DNA of 64,000 nucleotides from CBDFKQ01 sp965248855 (GCA_965248855.1 CBDFKQ010000004.1:310001-374000), one strand, 5' to 3'. Counted from the first letter of the stretch, positions 1-8,464 are shown. Numbers and translations are program-made. Notes: generated by a model not told the origin, from the sequence alone.

Positions 1-278
1 AAATGTCAACAGAAGCAGGCTCAGAATTTTCATTGTGGGATGGAAGTATTGTGGGTAAAAACCTTGGGTTTGTTGCCGGTAAAAAAATTATTCAACAATG
101 GTATTTTGGAGAGCAGGAAGAAGAATCAATTGTAAGCATTACGCTTCATACCTCGGGAAAAGGAACTTCGGTTGAACTTAAGCACACCAACATACCCGAT
201 CAGGATTATGAAGATATTAAAGAAGGTTGGGATAATGCTTATTTTGGAGATTTAAAAGAATTTTATGAAGAGGAATAG
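1..278 (+). CDS. AHSA1/SRPBCC-domain protein, 3' part only
   Basis: This is the C-terminal end of a small START-like (SRPBCC) protein of the AHSA1 type, a family with a hydrophobic cavity that usually binds small ligands or, in eukaryotes, stimulates Hsp90. The visible 91 residues contain the family's FSLWDGSIVGKNL stretch, the QQWYFGEQEEESIV strand and the C-terminal helix with GWDNAYFGDL. Complete members are about 120-130 residues, so roughly 30 N-terminal residues lie before the window and the ATG at position 3 is probably internal. The gene ends in TAG with no clear terminator. The family is clear but the ligand is unknown. Confidence 0.8.
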   Translation, partial: MSTEAGSEFSLWDGSIVGKNLGFVAGKKIIQQWYFGEQEEESIVSITLHTSGKGTSVELKHTNIPDQDYEDIKEGWDNAYFGDLKEFYEEE

Positions 279-740
279 TAAATCGAATTTATTTGATTGT
301 TCTTATTGATATTTGATTTATATATATAATTACCAATATCGTTTAGTTAATTTATAATAATTATAATTTAATATCTTTTTTCGACTTATCTTTTCTTACA
401 AAGAATTTCCATTTTTGAAATAAAAATCCTCTTTATCCTAAAATCCTTCAATCCTAATTCAGATATATTTTGTCTGAATAGGATTGAAGGATGAAAAGAT
501 TTTTAGGATTTATTTTTGTGATTTAATATCGTTTTATCAATATTGATATTTTGATAATTGGACGAAAAGATTTGCCTTTCTCCGATTAACTAAACAACAT
601 TTATATTATCGCTTTTATTAAAATTTCTAACCTCATATTTTATCACTTCAACTGTCTCTTAATTCACTTCACCACTAATGTAAATTTAAAATTTAATCTA
701 ACATTACAATTTTGATTAAACATTAAAAAATCAAATAAGA
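279..740. other. Non-coding stretch with a composite hairpin repeat
   Basis: This gap of about 460 bp holds no convincing reading frame on either strand. Its middle (421-558) is copy 1 of a repeat that recurs twice near 11.0-11.3 kb. The rest is very AT-rich. The last 100 bp should contain the promoter of the TonB receptor, but I could not identify a clear TAnnTTTG box. Confidence 0.6.
421..558 (+). repeat. Composite intergenic repeat, copy 1
   Basis: The left half is a long hairpin: 443-463 pairs with 473-492, about 20 bp with one bulged base, around a loop of about 9 nt. The right half ends in TTTATCAATATTGATATTTTGATAA (given here as its parts TTTATCAATATTGAT and ATTTTGATAA), itself a run of overlapping short palindromes. 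The same order of hairpin arm, spacer and TATCAATATTGATA block recurs at 11021-11125 and 11151-11275. Confidence 0.75.
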
Positions 741-3119
741 ATGAAAAAGATTTTCTATTTATTAATCTTCAATTTATTTTTTGTAAACACTTTAAGTGCT
801 CAACAAACTCAAACAGTCAGAGGCAAAATACTTGACGAAATTTCAAAGTCTCCTATTATTGGAGCTACAGTTTTGGTTGTTATTCCAAATAATAATAATC
901 CTTTGGGCACTGCCACAGACATAAATGGTGAATTTAAAATTGCTAATGTTCCGCTAGGCAGGCAAACAATTAAAATTTCTTATATCGGTTATGAAGATAT
1001 TCTTCTGGCAAATACGATTGTTACAGCAGGTAAAGAAGTGGTCTTGAATATTTCTTTAACAGAAAAAGTATCGCAATTAAATGAAGTTGTGGTTACTTAC
1101 GACCGCACAAAAGATAAGGCTGTAACCAATAACGAAATGGCTTTACTAAGTGCAAGGCCTTTCAATATTGATGATACTAAACGCTATGCAGGTTCTTTGG
1201 GTGATCCTTCTAGGATGGCAGCAAATTTTGCGGGTGTAGTATCCGGTAATGATTCCAGAAATGATATTGTGGTGAGAGGTAATTCGCCAAGCGGTATGCT
1301 TTGGCAACTGGAAGGATTAAATATTCCAAATCCAAATCATTTTGGTTCTTTAGGCACAACAGGCGGGCCGGTTAGTATTTTAAATAATAATACTTTAGAT
1401 AAATCTGATTTTATTACAAGCGCCTTCCCTGCTCAATATGGCAACGGACTATCAGGTGTTTTTGATTTAAAAATGCGAAATGGAAATAATGAAAAAAATG
1501 AATTTATGGGTCAGGTTGGTTTTAATGGTTTTGAATTGGGTGCTGAAGGGCCTTTTTCCAAAAAATCAAAAGCTTCATATCTTGCCAATTACCGATACTC
1601 AACTTTAGGTGTTTTTCAGGCTTTAGGAATAAGTTTTGGAACAGGTACTGCTACACCATTTTATCAGGATATCAATTTTAAAGTAAGCATTCCTATTAAC
1701 AACAAAAGCAAATTTACAGTGTTTGGTATTGGTGGAAAAAGTAATATTGCTTTTTATGGTAACGACGTTGATACAACAAAAGGAAATGGAAATTTATATG
1801 GGAATGAAAATGAAAACTCGATTGTGAGTTTTAAAACAGGAGTTTCCGGAGTCAGTTATGAAAGAAATATTTCTCTTAAAACATTTGCAAAATTTACTTT
1901 AGGTGCTTCAGCTTTTGAGCAAAATTTTCATGGCGATTCTATCAGTGTAGTAACGAGAAAAGCTTTTCCGAGTGGTGATGCAAAATTTACAATTCAAAAA
2001 TATTCTGCTGTTTTTTCTATTAATCATAAATTTGATTCGAAAAATAGTTTGGTTTCAGGTTTTTATGTAGATCTGTTAAATTTTAATCTGTTTAATAAAA
2101 GTATTTATAACGGTGTAATTGATAAGATAAATGTGGATGCAAGAGACCAAACCTTACTTACACAGGTTTATTCACAATTTAAACATCGCTTTTCATATAA
2201 GTTTTTGTTTAATGCAGGGCTGCATTTTCAACATTACAGCTTAAATAATAATGTATCTGTTGAACCACGGGCAGACTTAAAATATTTATTAAACAGCAGG
2301 CAATCAATTGCATTTGGTTATGGCTTACATAGTCAGATACAAAGTATTTACACCTCTTATGTTATTTCTAAAACACCAACCGGAGTAGAATACACAAATA
2401 AAAATTTAGGTTTTACAAAAAGTCATCATATAGTGTTGAGTTATGAAAATAACTTGGGCGAACATTTAATGTTAAAAACAGAAGCATATTATCAATCACT
2501 GTTTAATGTTCCGGTTGAACAAAAGTTAAGTTCTTTTTCTGCTCTAAACAGTGGTGCCAATTATAATTTTGATGATAAACCAAACCTTATAAACACCGGA
2601 ACGGGTTATAATTATGGACTTGAAGTAACTCTTGAGCGTTTTTTTAGCAATAAATATTTCTTTTTAATTACCACTTCTTTATTTAATTCAAAGTACAAAG
2701 GCAGTGATGGTATTGAAAGAAATACTGCTTTTAATACGCATTATGTTTTTAATGTATTGGCAGGTAAAGAATGGAAAGTAGGCTCGAACAATGTATTGGC
2801 ATTAAGTTTAAAAGTTTCGACTGTTGGGGGTAAATATTTTTCCCCTTTAAAACCGGACGCTTTTAAATACAGGGGCAGTGATGTATATGATGCATCACAG
2901 GCTTATTCTCAATTGCAAAAATCTTATTTCAGATCGGATGTTAAAATTTCTTACCGAAAAGAATATAAAAAAAGCACTTTAGAATTTGGAGCTGATTTGC
3001 AAAACATAACCAATAATAAAAATATATTCCAACAAGCTTATAATCGCCGTACACAATCCATTACAAATCAATACCAACAAAGTTTTTATCCTGTTCCTTT
3101 TTTAAGGTATACGTTTTAA
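741..3119 (+). CDS. TonB-dependent outer-membrane receptor
   Basis: This is a TonB-dependent transporter predicted to import an unknown ligand across the outer membrane. The 792 residues begin with a signal peptide (residues 1-20, ending LSAQ). A carboxypeptidase-D-regulatory-like domain follows (about 25-110, containing GKILDEISKSPIIGATV), then a plug domain (about 115-245) and a beta-barrel that ends in the aromatic PFLRYTF, typical for outer-membrane insertion. There is no STN domain and no SusD partner next to it, so it is not a classical SusC. A LytS-type kinase and a LytTR regulator follow on the same strand, 72 bp and then 43 bp apart, so the three may form one transcript or a sensing unit. 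The substrate cannot be told from sequence. Confidence 0.88.
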   Translation: MKKIFYLLIFNLFFVNTLSAQQTQTVRGKILDEISKSPIIGATVLVVIPNNNNPLGTATDINGEFKIANVPLGRQTIKISYIGYEDILLANTIVTAGKEVVLNISLTEKVSQLNEVVVTYDRTKDKAVTNNEMALLSARPFNIDDTKRYAGSLGDPSRMAANFAGVVSGNDSRNDIVVRGNSPSGMLWQLEGLNIPNPNHFGSLGTTGGPVSILNNNTLDKSDFITSAFPAQYGNGLSGVFDLKMRNGNNEKNEFMGQVGFNGFELGAEGPFSKKSKASYLANYRYSTLGVFQALGISFGTGTATPFYQDINFKVSIPINNKSKFTVFGIGGKSNIAFYGNDVDTTKGNGNLYGNENENSIVSFKTGVSGVSYERNISLKTFAKFTLGASAFEQNFHGDSISVVTRKAFPSGDAKFTIQKYSAVFSINHKFDSKNSLVSGFYVDLLNFNLFNKSIYNGVIDKINVDARDQTLLTQVYSQFKHRFSYKFLFNAGLHFQHYSLNNNVSVEPRADLKYLLNSRQSIAFGYGLHSQIQSIYTSYVISKTPTGVEYTNKNLGFTKSHHIVLSYENNLGEHLMLKTEAYYQSLFNVPVEQKLSSFSALNSGANYNFDDKPNLINTGTGYNYGLEVTLERFFSNKYFFLITTSLFNSKYKGSDGIERNTAFNTHYVFNVLAGKEWKVGSNNVLALSLKVSTVGGKYFSPLKPDAFKYRGSDVYDASQAYSQLQKSYFRSDVKISYRKEYKKSTLEFGADLQNITNNKNIFQQAYNRRTQSITNQYQQSFYPVPFLRYTF

Positions 3120-3191
3120 AAAACCTTAAGATGTAAGACATAAATTAAATTGAACAGAATTATTTGCAAGACAATTCTTAATTTTTGAAAT

Positions 3192-4223
3192 ATGAATAAG
3201 ATACAAGAGGAAAAGGTTCATTTAAATGATAGGGTAGCAAGGCTGGTAGGTATTCCAATTATTGTATTAATAATGAATATTCTAATGAAGTCTGAAGCAA
3301 ACCATTCAAATCTTAATGTTTTTGTATCTTATTTTATTTCACTTGTTTTTACTTTTGTTTATTGGGAAGGTAATAGGCAAATATGGAGAAGGTTAATTGA
3401 TAAATATCCTCACTATCATCAAACACAAAAAAGGTTAATTTTACTAGTATTATATTGTATACTCTTCACCTTTTTTTCAACAGTAGCGCTTGAAAAAATA
3501 GCTTATTGGTTAACACTTGAAGTATGTTTTCAAAATAAAATTTTAAAAGGTTTTTTTCAAGCATTAATTCCTCTTAGTATATGTATGTTGGCATATGAAA
3601 GTGTTTATTTTTTTGAATCCTGGAAAGAAAATATAAAAAAAGCAGAATCATTGGCAAGAGAAAATATCCAGTCACAATTAGATTCATTAAAAAATCAGTT
3701 GGATCCTCATTTCCTCTTCAACAGCATGAATACGCTTGCTTCTTTAATAGATGAAAAAAATATTAATGCCCAGAAATATTTAGAAATGCTATCGGATGTT
3801 TATAGATATGTATTGATGAGCAAAGAAAAAAATACTGTTAGTTTAGAAGAAGAAATGGCTTTTTTAGATGCTTATGTTTACTTAAATAAAGTAAGATACA
3901 GGGATAACCTGATTATAGAAAAAGATATTTCGACATCCGCTTTTAAATGGTTGGTTGCACCACTTAGTTTGCAAATGCTTGTGGAAAATGCAATTAAACA
4001 TAATGTAGTTTCTAAAGAAAGGCCATTAACAATTAAAATAACAAACGATAGTGATTATATAAGCATTGAAAATAATATTCAGGAAAAGAAAATTTTTGAA
4101 AAATCGACAAAGGTTGGTTTATTAAATATTATCAACAGATATAATTTACTTTCTGATAAAAAAGTTGAAATAATTAATACTATTAAACACTTTAAAGTCA
4201 AAATTCCTTTGTTGCATAATTAA
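3192..4223 (+). CDS. LytS-type sensor histidine kinase
   Basis: This is a membrane histidine kinase of the His_kinase (PF06580) family, which phosphorylates LytTR response regulators. Four hydrophobic segments are visible at about 17-32, 43-57, 82-99 and 119-141, followed by a short coiled linker. The phospho-acceptor is His173 in NQLDPHFLFNSMN. The ATP-binding N box is MLVENAIKHN (Asn266 and Asn271). The C-terminal ATPase lobe is short, ending soon after VGLLNIINRY, as is usual for this family. There is no separate extracellular sensor domain, so the signal probably reaches the membrane part. The partner regulator starts 43 bp downstream. Confidence 0.88.
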   Translation: MNKIQEEKVHLNDRVARLVGIPIIVLIMNILMKSEANHSNLNVFVSYFISLVFTFVYWEGNRQIWRRLIDKYPHYHQTQKRLILLVLYCILFTFFSTVALEKIAYWLTLEVCFQNKILKGFFQALIPLSICMLAYESVYFFESWKENIKKAESLARENIQSQLDSLKNQLDPHFLFNSMNTLASLIDEKNINAQKYLEMLSDVYRYVLMSKEKNTVSLEEEMAFLDAYVYLNKVRYRDNLIIEKDISTSAFKWLVAPLSLQMLVENAIKHNVVSKERPLTIKITNDSDYISIENNIQEKKIFEKSTKVGLLNIINRYNLLSDKKVEIINTIKHFKVKIPLLHN

Positions 4224-4227
4224 ATTT

Positions 4228-4266
4228 AAATATCAGTTTATCAATATCAATTTATCAATATTATAA
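4228..4266 (+). repeat. TATCAATA-type repeat just before the regulator start
   Basis: This AT-rich block has three successive TATCAATAT-like units and ends one base before the ATG of the LytTR regulator. It resembles the 36-bp elements at 6861, 54661 and 58257. It fills almost the whole gap between kinase and regulator, so it forms the regulator's translation-initiation region. Confidence 0.55.
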
Positions 4267-5034
4267 ATGAATGTAATTATTATTGAAGATGAGTACCCGG
4301 CTAGTGAAAGGCTGCAAAAGCAAATTGAAAAAATTGATGAAAAAATTAAAATAGTAGCTGTGCTGGAAAACATAGAGATGGCAACAAAATGGTTCTTAAA
4401 AAATGAAAAAGCCGATTTAATTTTTTCGGACATTCAACTTTCTGATGGTTTAAGTTTTGAAATATTTACCAAGTTCCCTGTTCACAGCCCAATTATTTTT
4501 ACTACCTCTTACGATGTATATGCCATTAAAGCTTTTAAAGTAAAAAGTATTGATTATTTATTAAAACCCATTAAAATACAGGAGCTTGAGCAGGCAATAG
4601 AGAAATTTAAAAATCTAAAAAATGATTTTTATCAAAATGAGTACAACCTCAAAGTAGAATCATTAATTGATTATATAAACATTAGTGAAAAGAAATACAA
4701 AACCAGATTATTGGTAAAAAACTTGGAACAATTAATACCTGTCTCGCAGGAAGAAATAGCCTACTTTTATACAACCAATGAATTGGTGTGCCTTGTTAAA
4801 AAGGATGGTAAAAAAAATTTAGTAGATTATACTTTGGAAGAATTAGAAAAATTACTTGATCCTCAAGTTTTTTTCAGACTTAACAGGCAATTTATTAGTC
4901 ATATATCATCAATAAATAAAATTCATACTTATTTTAATGGAAAGCTAAAAATAGAATTATCTCCCGGTATGGATCAGGAGATAACTGTCAGCCGCGAAAA
5001 ATCGCAGGCATTTAAAATTTGGATGGAGGGATAA
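4267..5034 (+). CDS. LytTR-family response regulator
   Basis: This is a DNA-binding response regulator. The receiver domain (about 1-120) shows the acidic pair Glu7/Asp8, phospho-acceptor Asp55 in FSDIQL, Thr80 and Lys100-Pro101 in DYLLKPIK. A LytTR DNA-binding domain occupies about 145-250, with the RLLVKNLEQLIPV start and RLNRQFISHISSI core. It follows its kinase by 43 bp, so the pair is almost certainly cognate. Inference: it may control the TonB receptor upstream. LytTR proteins bind imperfect direct repeats, but I could not assign such a site with confidence. Confidence 0.9.
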   Translation: MNVIIIEDEYPASERLQKQIEKIDEKIKIVAVLENIEMATKWFLKNEKADLIFSDIQLSDGLSFEIFTKFPVHSPIIFTTSYDVYAIKAFKVKSIDYLLKPIKIQELEQAIEKFKNLKNDFYQNEYNLKVESLIDYINISEKKYKTRLLVKNLEQLIPVSQEEIAYFYTTNELVCLVKKDGKKNLVDYTLEELEKLLDPQVFFRLNRQFISHISSINKIHTYFNGKLKIELSPGMDQEITVSREKSQAFKIWMEG

Positions 5035-5036
5035 TA

Positions 5037-5384
5037 TTAATAAACACTTTGTTGAGACATATTATCGGGCGCCAAAAGTAATGAATCATTAGCCATTAAT
5101 TTTTTGTTTGAGGCATCTGCAACCTGTATGGCAATATCATAAGCAGATTGAAAATATTTTTCAAAGTCACCGGCCGTCATTCCGGGATTTATAATAAACT
5201 CACTGCCCGAAGGGATTTCTTTTTCATCGGCAAGTGCTCCAAGTTTGTCCGTTTCTTCAGCTTTTACAGCACCTTTCCCCGCATTGTTCCCTACATAAAC
5301 CCTTAAAGAAAGACCTATTGCATCTTTAAACTTTCTCCTCAATTCTTTAACCGTTACATTCTCATCAATCTTAAGTTTCACCAT
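5037..5384 (-). CDS. Small conserved hypothetical protein
   Basis: I do not recognise a characterised family. The 115-residue product has no signal peptide or membrane segment. The N-terminal half (KIDENVTVKELRRKFKDA) looks like a ubiquitin-like or beta-grasp strand-helix pattern, followed by an alanine-rich middle and a mostly helical C-terminus. Its stop lies 2 bp from the end of the LytTR gene, so the two are convergent and nearly touching. It has its own upstream gap of about 160 bp, insulated from the thiolase by a strong terminator, so it is probably a single-gene transcript. Coding character is supported by good codon use, but the function is unknown. Confidence 0.65.
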   Translation of the reverse strand: MVKLKIDENVTVKELRRKFKDAIGLSLRVYVGNNAGKGAVKAEETDKLGALADEKEIPSGSEFIINPGMTAGDFEKYFQSAYDIAIQVADASNKKLMANDSLLLAPDNMSQQSVY

Positions 5385-5544
5385 AGTGTTTGTTTGTTTT
5401 AAGTTTTTATTTTATGACAAACTAAATAATTTTAAAAGGATTTTTCAAAACAAATTTTGAAAATTAATTTTTATCAATACTTCCTTGACTTACAAGTATT
5501 TAAATAATTATAAATATTCTAATCATATTAAAAGCAAGATCCAT

Positions 5545-5594
5545 AATAACAAAAAACGAAAGGAAATTTTAATTTCCTTTCGTTTTTTGTTATT
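5545..5594 (-). terminator. Terminator of the thiolase gene
   Basis: This is a perfect 50-bp palindrome. The arm AATAACAAAAAACGAAAGGA is mirrored by its complement around the AATTTTAATT-type centre. The A-run in the left arm becomes a U-run in minus-strand RNA, and it starts 10 bp past the thiolase stop. The symmetry allows it to work in both directions. Confidence 0.85.
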
Positions 5595-5603
5595 CAAATA
5601 ATT

Positions 5604-6782
5604 CTACATTTTTTGAATAACAATCGAAGAAGCTCCACCTCCGCCATTACATATGCCTAACGCACCTATGTTTGCATTTTGTTGCTTAAGAATATGAATT
5701 AATGTGGTAGCAATGCGTGCGCCTGAGCAACCAAGTGGATGACCTAAAGAAACTGCACCTCCATGAATATTTATTTTTTCCGGATCAATGTTTAACTCTT
5801 TTTCAAATGCTAACGGAACCACTGCAAAAGCTTCGTTCACTTCAAAATAATCAATATCTTGCAAAGACAAACCTGCGAGTTTAATTGCTTTTGGCACTGC
5901 CTTAATTGGAGCCGTTGTAAACCACTCAGGTTCTTGTTCAGCATCTGCAAAAGATAAAATTTTTGCTAATGGTTTTATTCCAAGCGCATCTGCTTTTTCT
6001 TTACTCATTAAAATTAATGCCGAAGCTCCATCATTGATTGATGATGCATTCGCAGCAGTTACTGTTCCATCACCGGTAAATGCAGGTTTTAATGTTGGTA
6101 TTTTATCGAAAAATACATTTTTAAATTCTTCATCTTCAGTAATAAAAACAGAGCCGCCTTTTTTTTGAGGTATTTCTACACCTATAATCTCATCGTTAAA
6201 AGCGCCACTTTTAGTTGCTTTCTCAGCTAATTTATAAGATCTTATTGCATAGTCATCTTGTTGTTGCCTGCTTATTCCAAATTTGTGAGCAGTAGCATCT
6301 GCAAAAACACCCATTGCTTTTCTCATATAAACATCTTCCAATCCATCTCTTACTAATCCATCTAACAATTCGCCATGACCATATCTATATCCATATCGCC
6401 CCTTAGGTACATAATATGGAATGTTTGACATACTTTCCATTCCGCCTGCTACAACTACATCGTTATAACCCAACATTATACTTTGTGCAGCAAACATGAT
6501 TGATTTAGAACCGGAAGCGCAAACTTTATTTACAGTAGTACAAATTGTTCCGGGTAATAAACCTGCACCTAAAGCAGCTTGCCGTGCAGGTGCCTGGCCA
6601 AGATTAGCTGAAACAACATTGCCCATAAAAATTTCCTGAACTTCTTTCGGATCCAGATTAATTTTTGTTAAGGCACCTTTAATAGCAATTGAACCAAGTT
6701 CTGTTGCCGATAAACCTGACAAAGCTCCTCCAAAACTTCCGATTGGCGTTCTAACAGCCGCAACTATATATACTTCTTTCAT
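5604..6782 (-). CDS. Acetyl-CoA C-acyltransferase (thiolase)
   Basis: This is a type II thiolase that condenses or cleaves acyl-CoAs (acetoacetyl-CoA synthesis, or the last step of beta-oxidation) in the cytoplasm. The 392-residue length is normal. All catalytic residues are present: nucleophile Cys88 in NKVCASGSKS, His348 in GHPLGCSGAR and Cys378 in GICNGGGGAS. The gene reads into a perfect hairpin terminator. Upstream lie a 36-bp repeat element and a pyrimidine-rich tract that separate it from the broken SDR. Chain length cannot be decided from sequence. The motifs fit an acetyl-CoA acetyltransferase (AtoB/PhaA-like) as well as a FadA-like enzyme. Confidence 0.93.
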   Translation of the reverse strand: MKEVYIVAAVRTPIGSFGGALSGLSATELGSIAIKGALTKINLDPKEVQEIFMGNVVSANLGQAPARQAALGAGLLPGTICTTVNKVCASGSKSIMFAAQSIMLGYNDVVVAGGMESMSNIPYYVPKGRYGYRYGHGELLDGLVRDGLEDVYMRKAMGVFADATAHKFGISRQQQDDYAIRSYKLAEKATKSGAFNDEIIGVEIPQKKGGSVFITEDEEFKNVFFDKIPTLKPAFTGDGTVTAANASSINDGASALILMSKEKADALGIKPLAKILSFADAEQEPEWFTTAPIKAVPKAIKLAGLSLQDIDYFEVNEAFAVVPLAFEKELNIDPEKINIHGGAVSLGHPLGCSGARIATTLIHILKQQNANIGALGICNGGGGASSIVIQKM

Positions 6783-6860
6783 TTTAAAAATTAATTTTTT
6801 CTGATTGAATTTTATATTTTGTAAACTATCTTAACAGATATTTTACAAGTTTCGTTTTTA

Positions 6861-6896
6861 AATTATGAATATATTGATATTGATAAACTCATAATT
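6861..6896 (+). repeat. 36-bp inverted-end intergenic repeat, copy A
   Basis: This element has 8-bp perfect inverted ends (AATTATGA and TCATAATT) around a TTGATATTGATAAA core. It differs by eye at only 3 of 36 positions from the element at 54661-54696 and at 2 from the one at 58257-58292 (inverted). It lies in the leader of the thiolase gene. Confidence 0.7.
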
Positions 6897-6996
6897 TTTT
6901 TCTTTTTTCTTTTTTCTTTTTTCTTTTTCTCTTGTCTCTTGTCCCTTGTCTCTTTTCTCTTTTCTCTTGTCCCTTGTCTCTTGTCCCTTGTCTCTT
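6897..6996. repeat. Pyrimidine-rich microsatellite
   Basis: About 100 bp of almost pure T and C with scattered G form two tandem blocks. The first is a period-7 TCTTTTT repeat (to about 6928). The second is a series of TCTCTTG and TCCCTTG units. The tract lies just beyond the end of the broken SDR gene and upstream of the thiolase. On the minus strand it is purine-rich. Confidence 0.85.
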
Positions 6997-7004
6997 CAAT
7001 TATC

Positions 7005-7628
7005 TCAAATAAAAAAATCTTTAATTAATTCTTCATCCCTCATTCCGGCGGTTACAGCATATGAAGAAAGATCTGTAATACCTTCATGAGCTAAAACTTC
7101 GTCATCGATAAAAAAATTGCCTGTTACAGTTTTTGCATCTCTTTTAAAAATATAATAAGCGGCGTCGGCTAAAATTTCCGGTTTTCTTGAATGAACGATC
7201 ATGTGTTCACCCCCTAAAATATTTGCCACAGCTGATGTTGCAATTGCAGTGCGAGGCCATAATGCATTAAATGCAACTTTACCTTTAAACTCTCCCGACA
7301 TACCCAATACACACATACTCATTCCGTATTTTGCCATTGTATATGCAACATTGGGTGCAAACCATTTCGTCTGCATATTTAAAGGAGGCGAAAGATTTAA
7401 AACATGAGGATTTTCTGATTTTAATAAATAAGGTAAACATGCCTGTGAGCAAACAAAAGTACCTCTCGTATTTACATCATGCATTAAGTCATAGCGTTTC
7501 ATTTCTGTTTCGAGAGTGCCTGTGAGTTGAATGGCACTGGCATTATTTATTAAAATATCTATCCCGCCAAATGTTTCAACAGTTTTTTTGAACAGCTTTT
7601 TTAACATCTTCTTCATTTCTGATATCAA
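7005..7628 (-). pseudogene. SDR oxidoreductase, C-terminal piece after a frameshift
   Basis: This is the second part of a short-chain dehydrogenase of the HSDL2-like type (classical Rossmann-fold, NAD(P)-dependent). The true reading begins at about 7592, where KTVETFGGIDILINNASAI continues the N-terminal piece. The first residues of the open frame (MISEMKKMLKK) are out-of-frame sequence. It keeps the NNAS motif, the active-site Tyr and Lys in YTMAKYG, and a complete C-terminal region. The serine normally found before the Tyr lies in a NLSPPL context. The piece cannot work alone because the cofactor-binding N-terminus is in the other frame. A single A added to a run of seven A explains the break. 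Confidence 0.8.
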
Positions 7629-7830
7629 CAGAGATGGCTAAAGCATTACCACCGGCGGCTTTCATATCTTCAGCAGCCGAATAAATTGTGCCGGGTAATT
7701 TTGGATGGGGTTCTGTAGTTTTTGCAATAATTATAATATTTGCCCCTTCACCGGCAAGTTTTAAGCCAATTGAATGACCAATGCCTCGGCTTGCACCTGT
7801 TATAAAAACTGTTTTTCCTTTAAATGACAT
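7576..7830 (-). pseudogene. SDR oxidoreductase, N-terminal piece before a frameshift
   Basis: This holds the first 80 or so residues of the same short-chain dehydrogenase. The cofactor-binding TGASRGIGHSIG motif is at about residues 11-22, followed by the acidic DIRNEEDVKKAVQK segment. The frame then runs into NC and a stop, whereas family members read on as KTVETFGG. The two pieces overlap by 53 bp in different frames. With one A removed from the seven-A run at about 7583-7589, the joined protein would be about 274 residues, a normal SDR length. Sequencing error, real loss and slippage decoding are all possible. Confidence 0.8.
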
Positions 7831-7894
7831 AATTTCAGTAATTAGTAGTGAGTATTAAGTGATATAAATCCTTATTAGCAGATAGACAATTACG

Positions 7895-8464
7895 CTATTT
7901 TATTTTTACAGTCATCATTATTTCTTTAGCCTTGGCTGACCAATTTTCTTTCATTTGAAACGGGCAAGAAAAATGAAATATTAAAACTTTTCCCTTTTCA
8001 ACGGTATATTGTATATAATCATACCCTCGGGTTACTTTTCCGAAATTTGGTGAATTTTTATCTTCGTCCGATACTTGTGAAGTAAATTCTAAAACTGCAA
8101 AATCTCTTTTATTAACAATTATTATACCTTCCTGAACAAAATCAACCTTCTTATATAATTTCATAACCGAAGCCTTATAGAAATCTTTTAACAAAATTAA
8201 ATCTTTTTGACGCCAGGGAGTAACTGACCGGTTAAAACTAAAATCAGCTACTCGCTCCGGATTTGTAAAAGCAGCCAGAGGTTTTCTGTAAGTATAATAT
8301 TTTCGGGCAATGTCATCGTCGGTCATTGGTAAAAAATCTTCAGGAAGGCGAATACTTACATTTTCATTCAGCTTTACTTTCTTTAATTTTGGAGAAAGTG
8401 CGCTGACAAACAATAAGCCTAGTAAGACTAATAAAATAAAATACGCAGAATTTAAATTTTTCAT
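7895..8464 (-). CDS. Secreted or membrane-anchored hypothetical protein
   Basis: I do not recognise a named family with certainty. The 189 residues start with a signal peptide or anchor (about 6-23, YFILLVLLGLLFVSALS), and the remainder is soluble. The pattern of alternating strands, with NVSIRLPEDFLPMTDDDIA near the start and a late YIQYTVEKGKVLIFHFSC, resembles PsbP/Mog1-like or DUF1795-type folds that begin with a 'parsimonious' strand-turn-helix. That is an impression of fold, not a match. It stands 64 bp upstream of the broken SDR on the same strand and may be cotranscribed with it. The localisation is likely periplasmic. Confidence 0.65.
   Translation of the reverse strand: MKNLNSAYFILLVLLGLLFVSALSPKLKKVKLNENVSIRLPEDFLPMTDDDIARKYYTYRKPLAAFTNPERVADFSFNRSVTPWRQKDLILLKDFYKASVMKLYKKVDFVQEGIIIVNKRDFAVLEFTSQVSDEDKNSPNFGKVTRGYDYIQYTVEKGKVLIFHFSCPFQMKENWSAKAKEIMMTVKIK

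Noticed and set aside
6897..6996. Possible CRISPR-like or tandem-gene repeat
   Set aside because: The units are only 6-7 bp and contiguous, with no spacers and no cas genes, so it is a microsatellite.
7201..7525. Two short forward frames opposite the broken SDR
   Set aside because: They are shadows of the SDR sequence, and the SDR motifs on the minus strand are clear.
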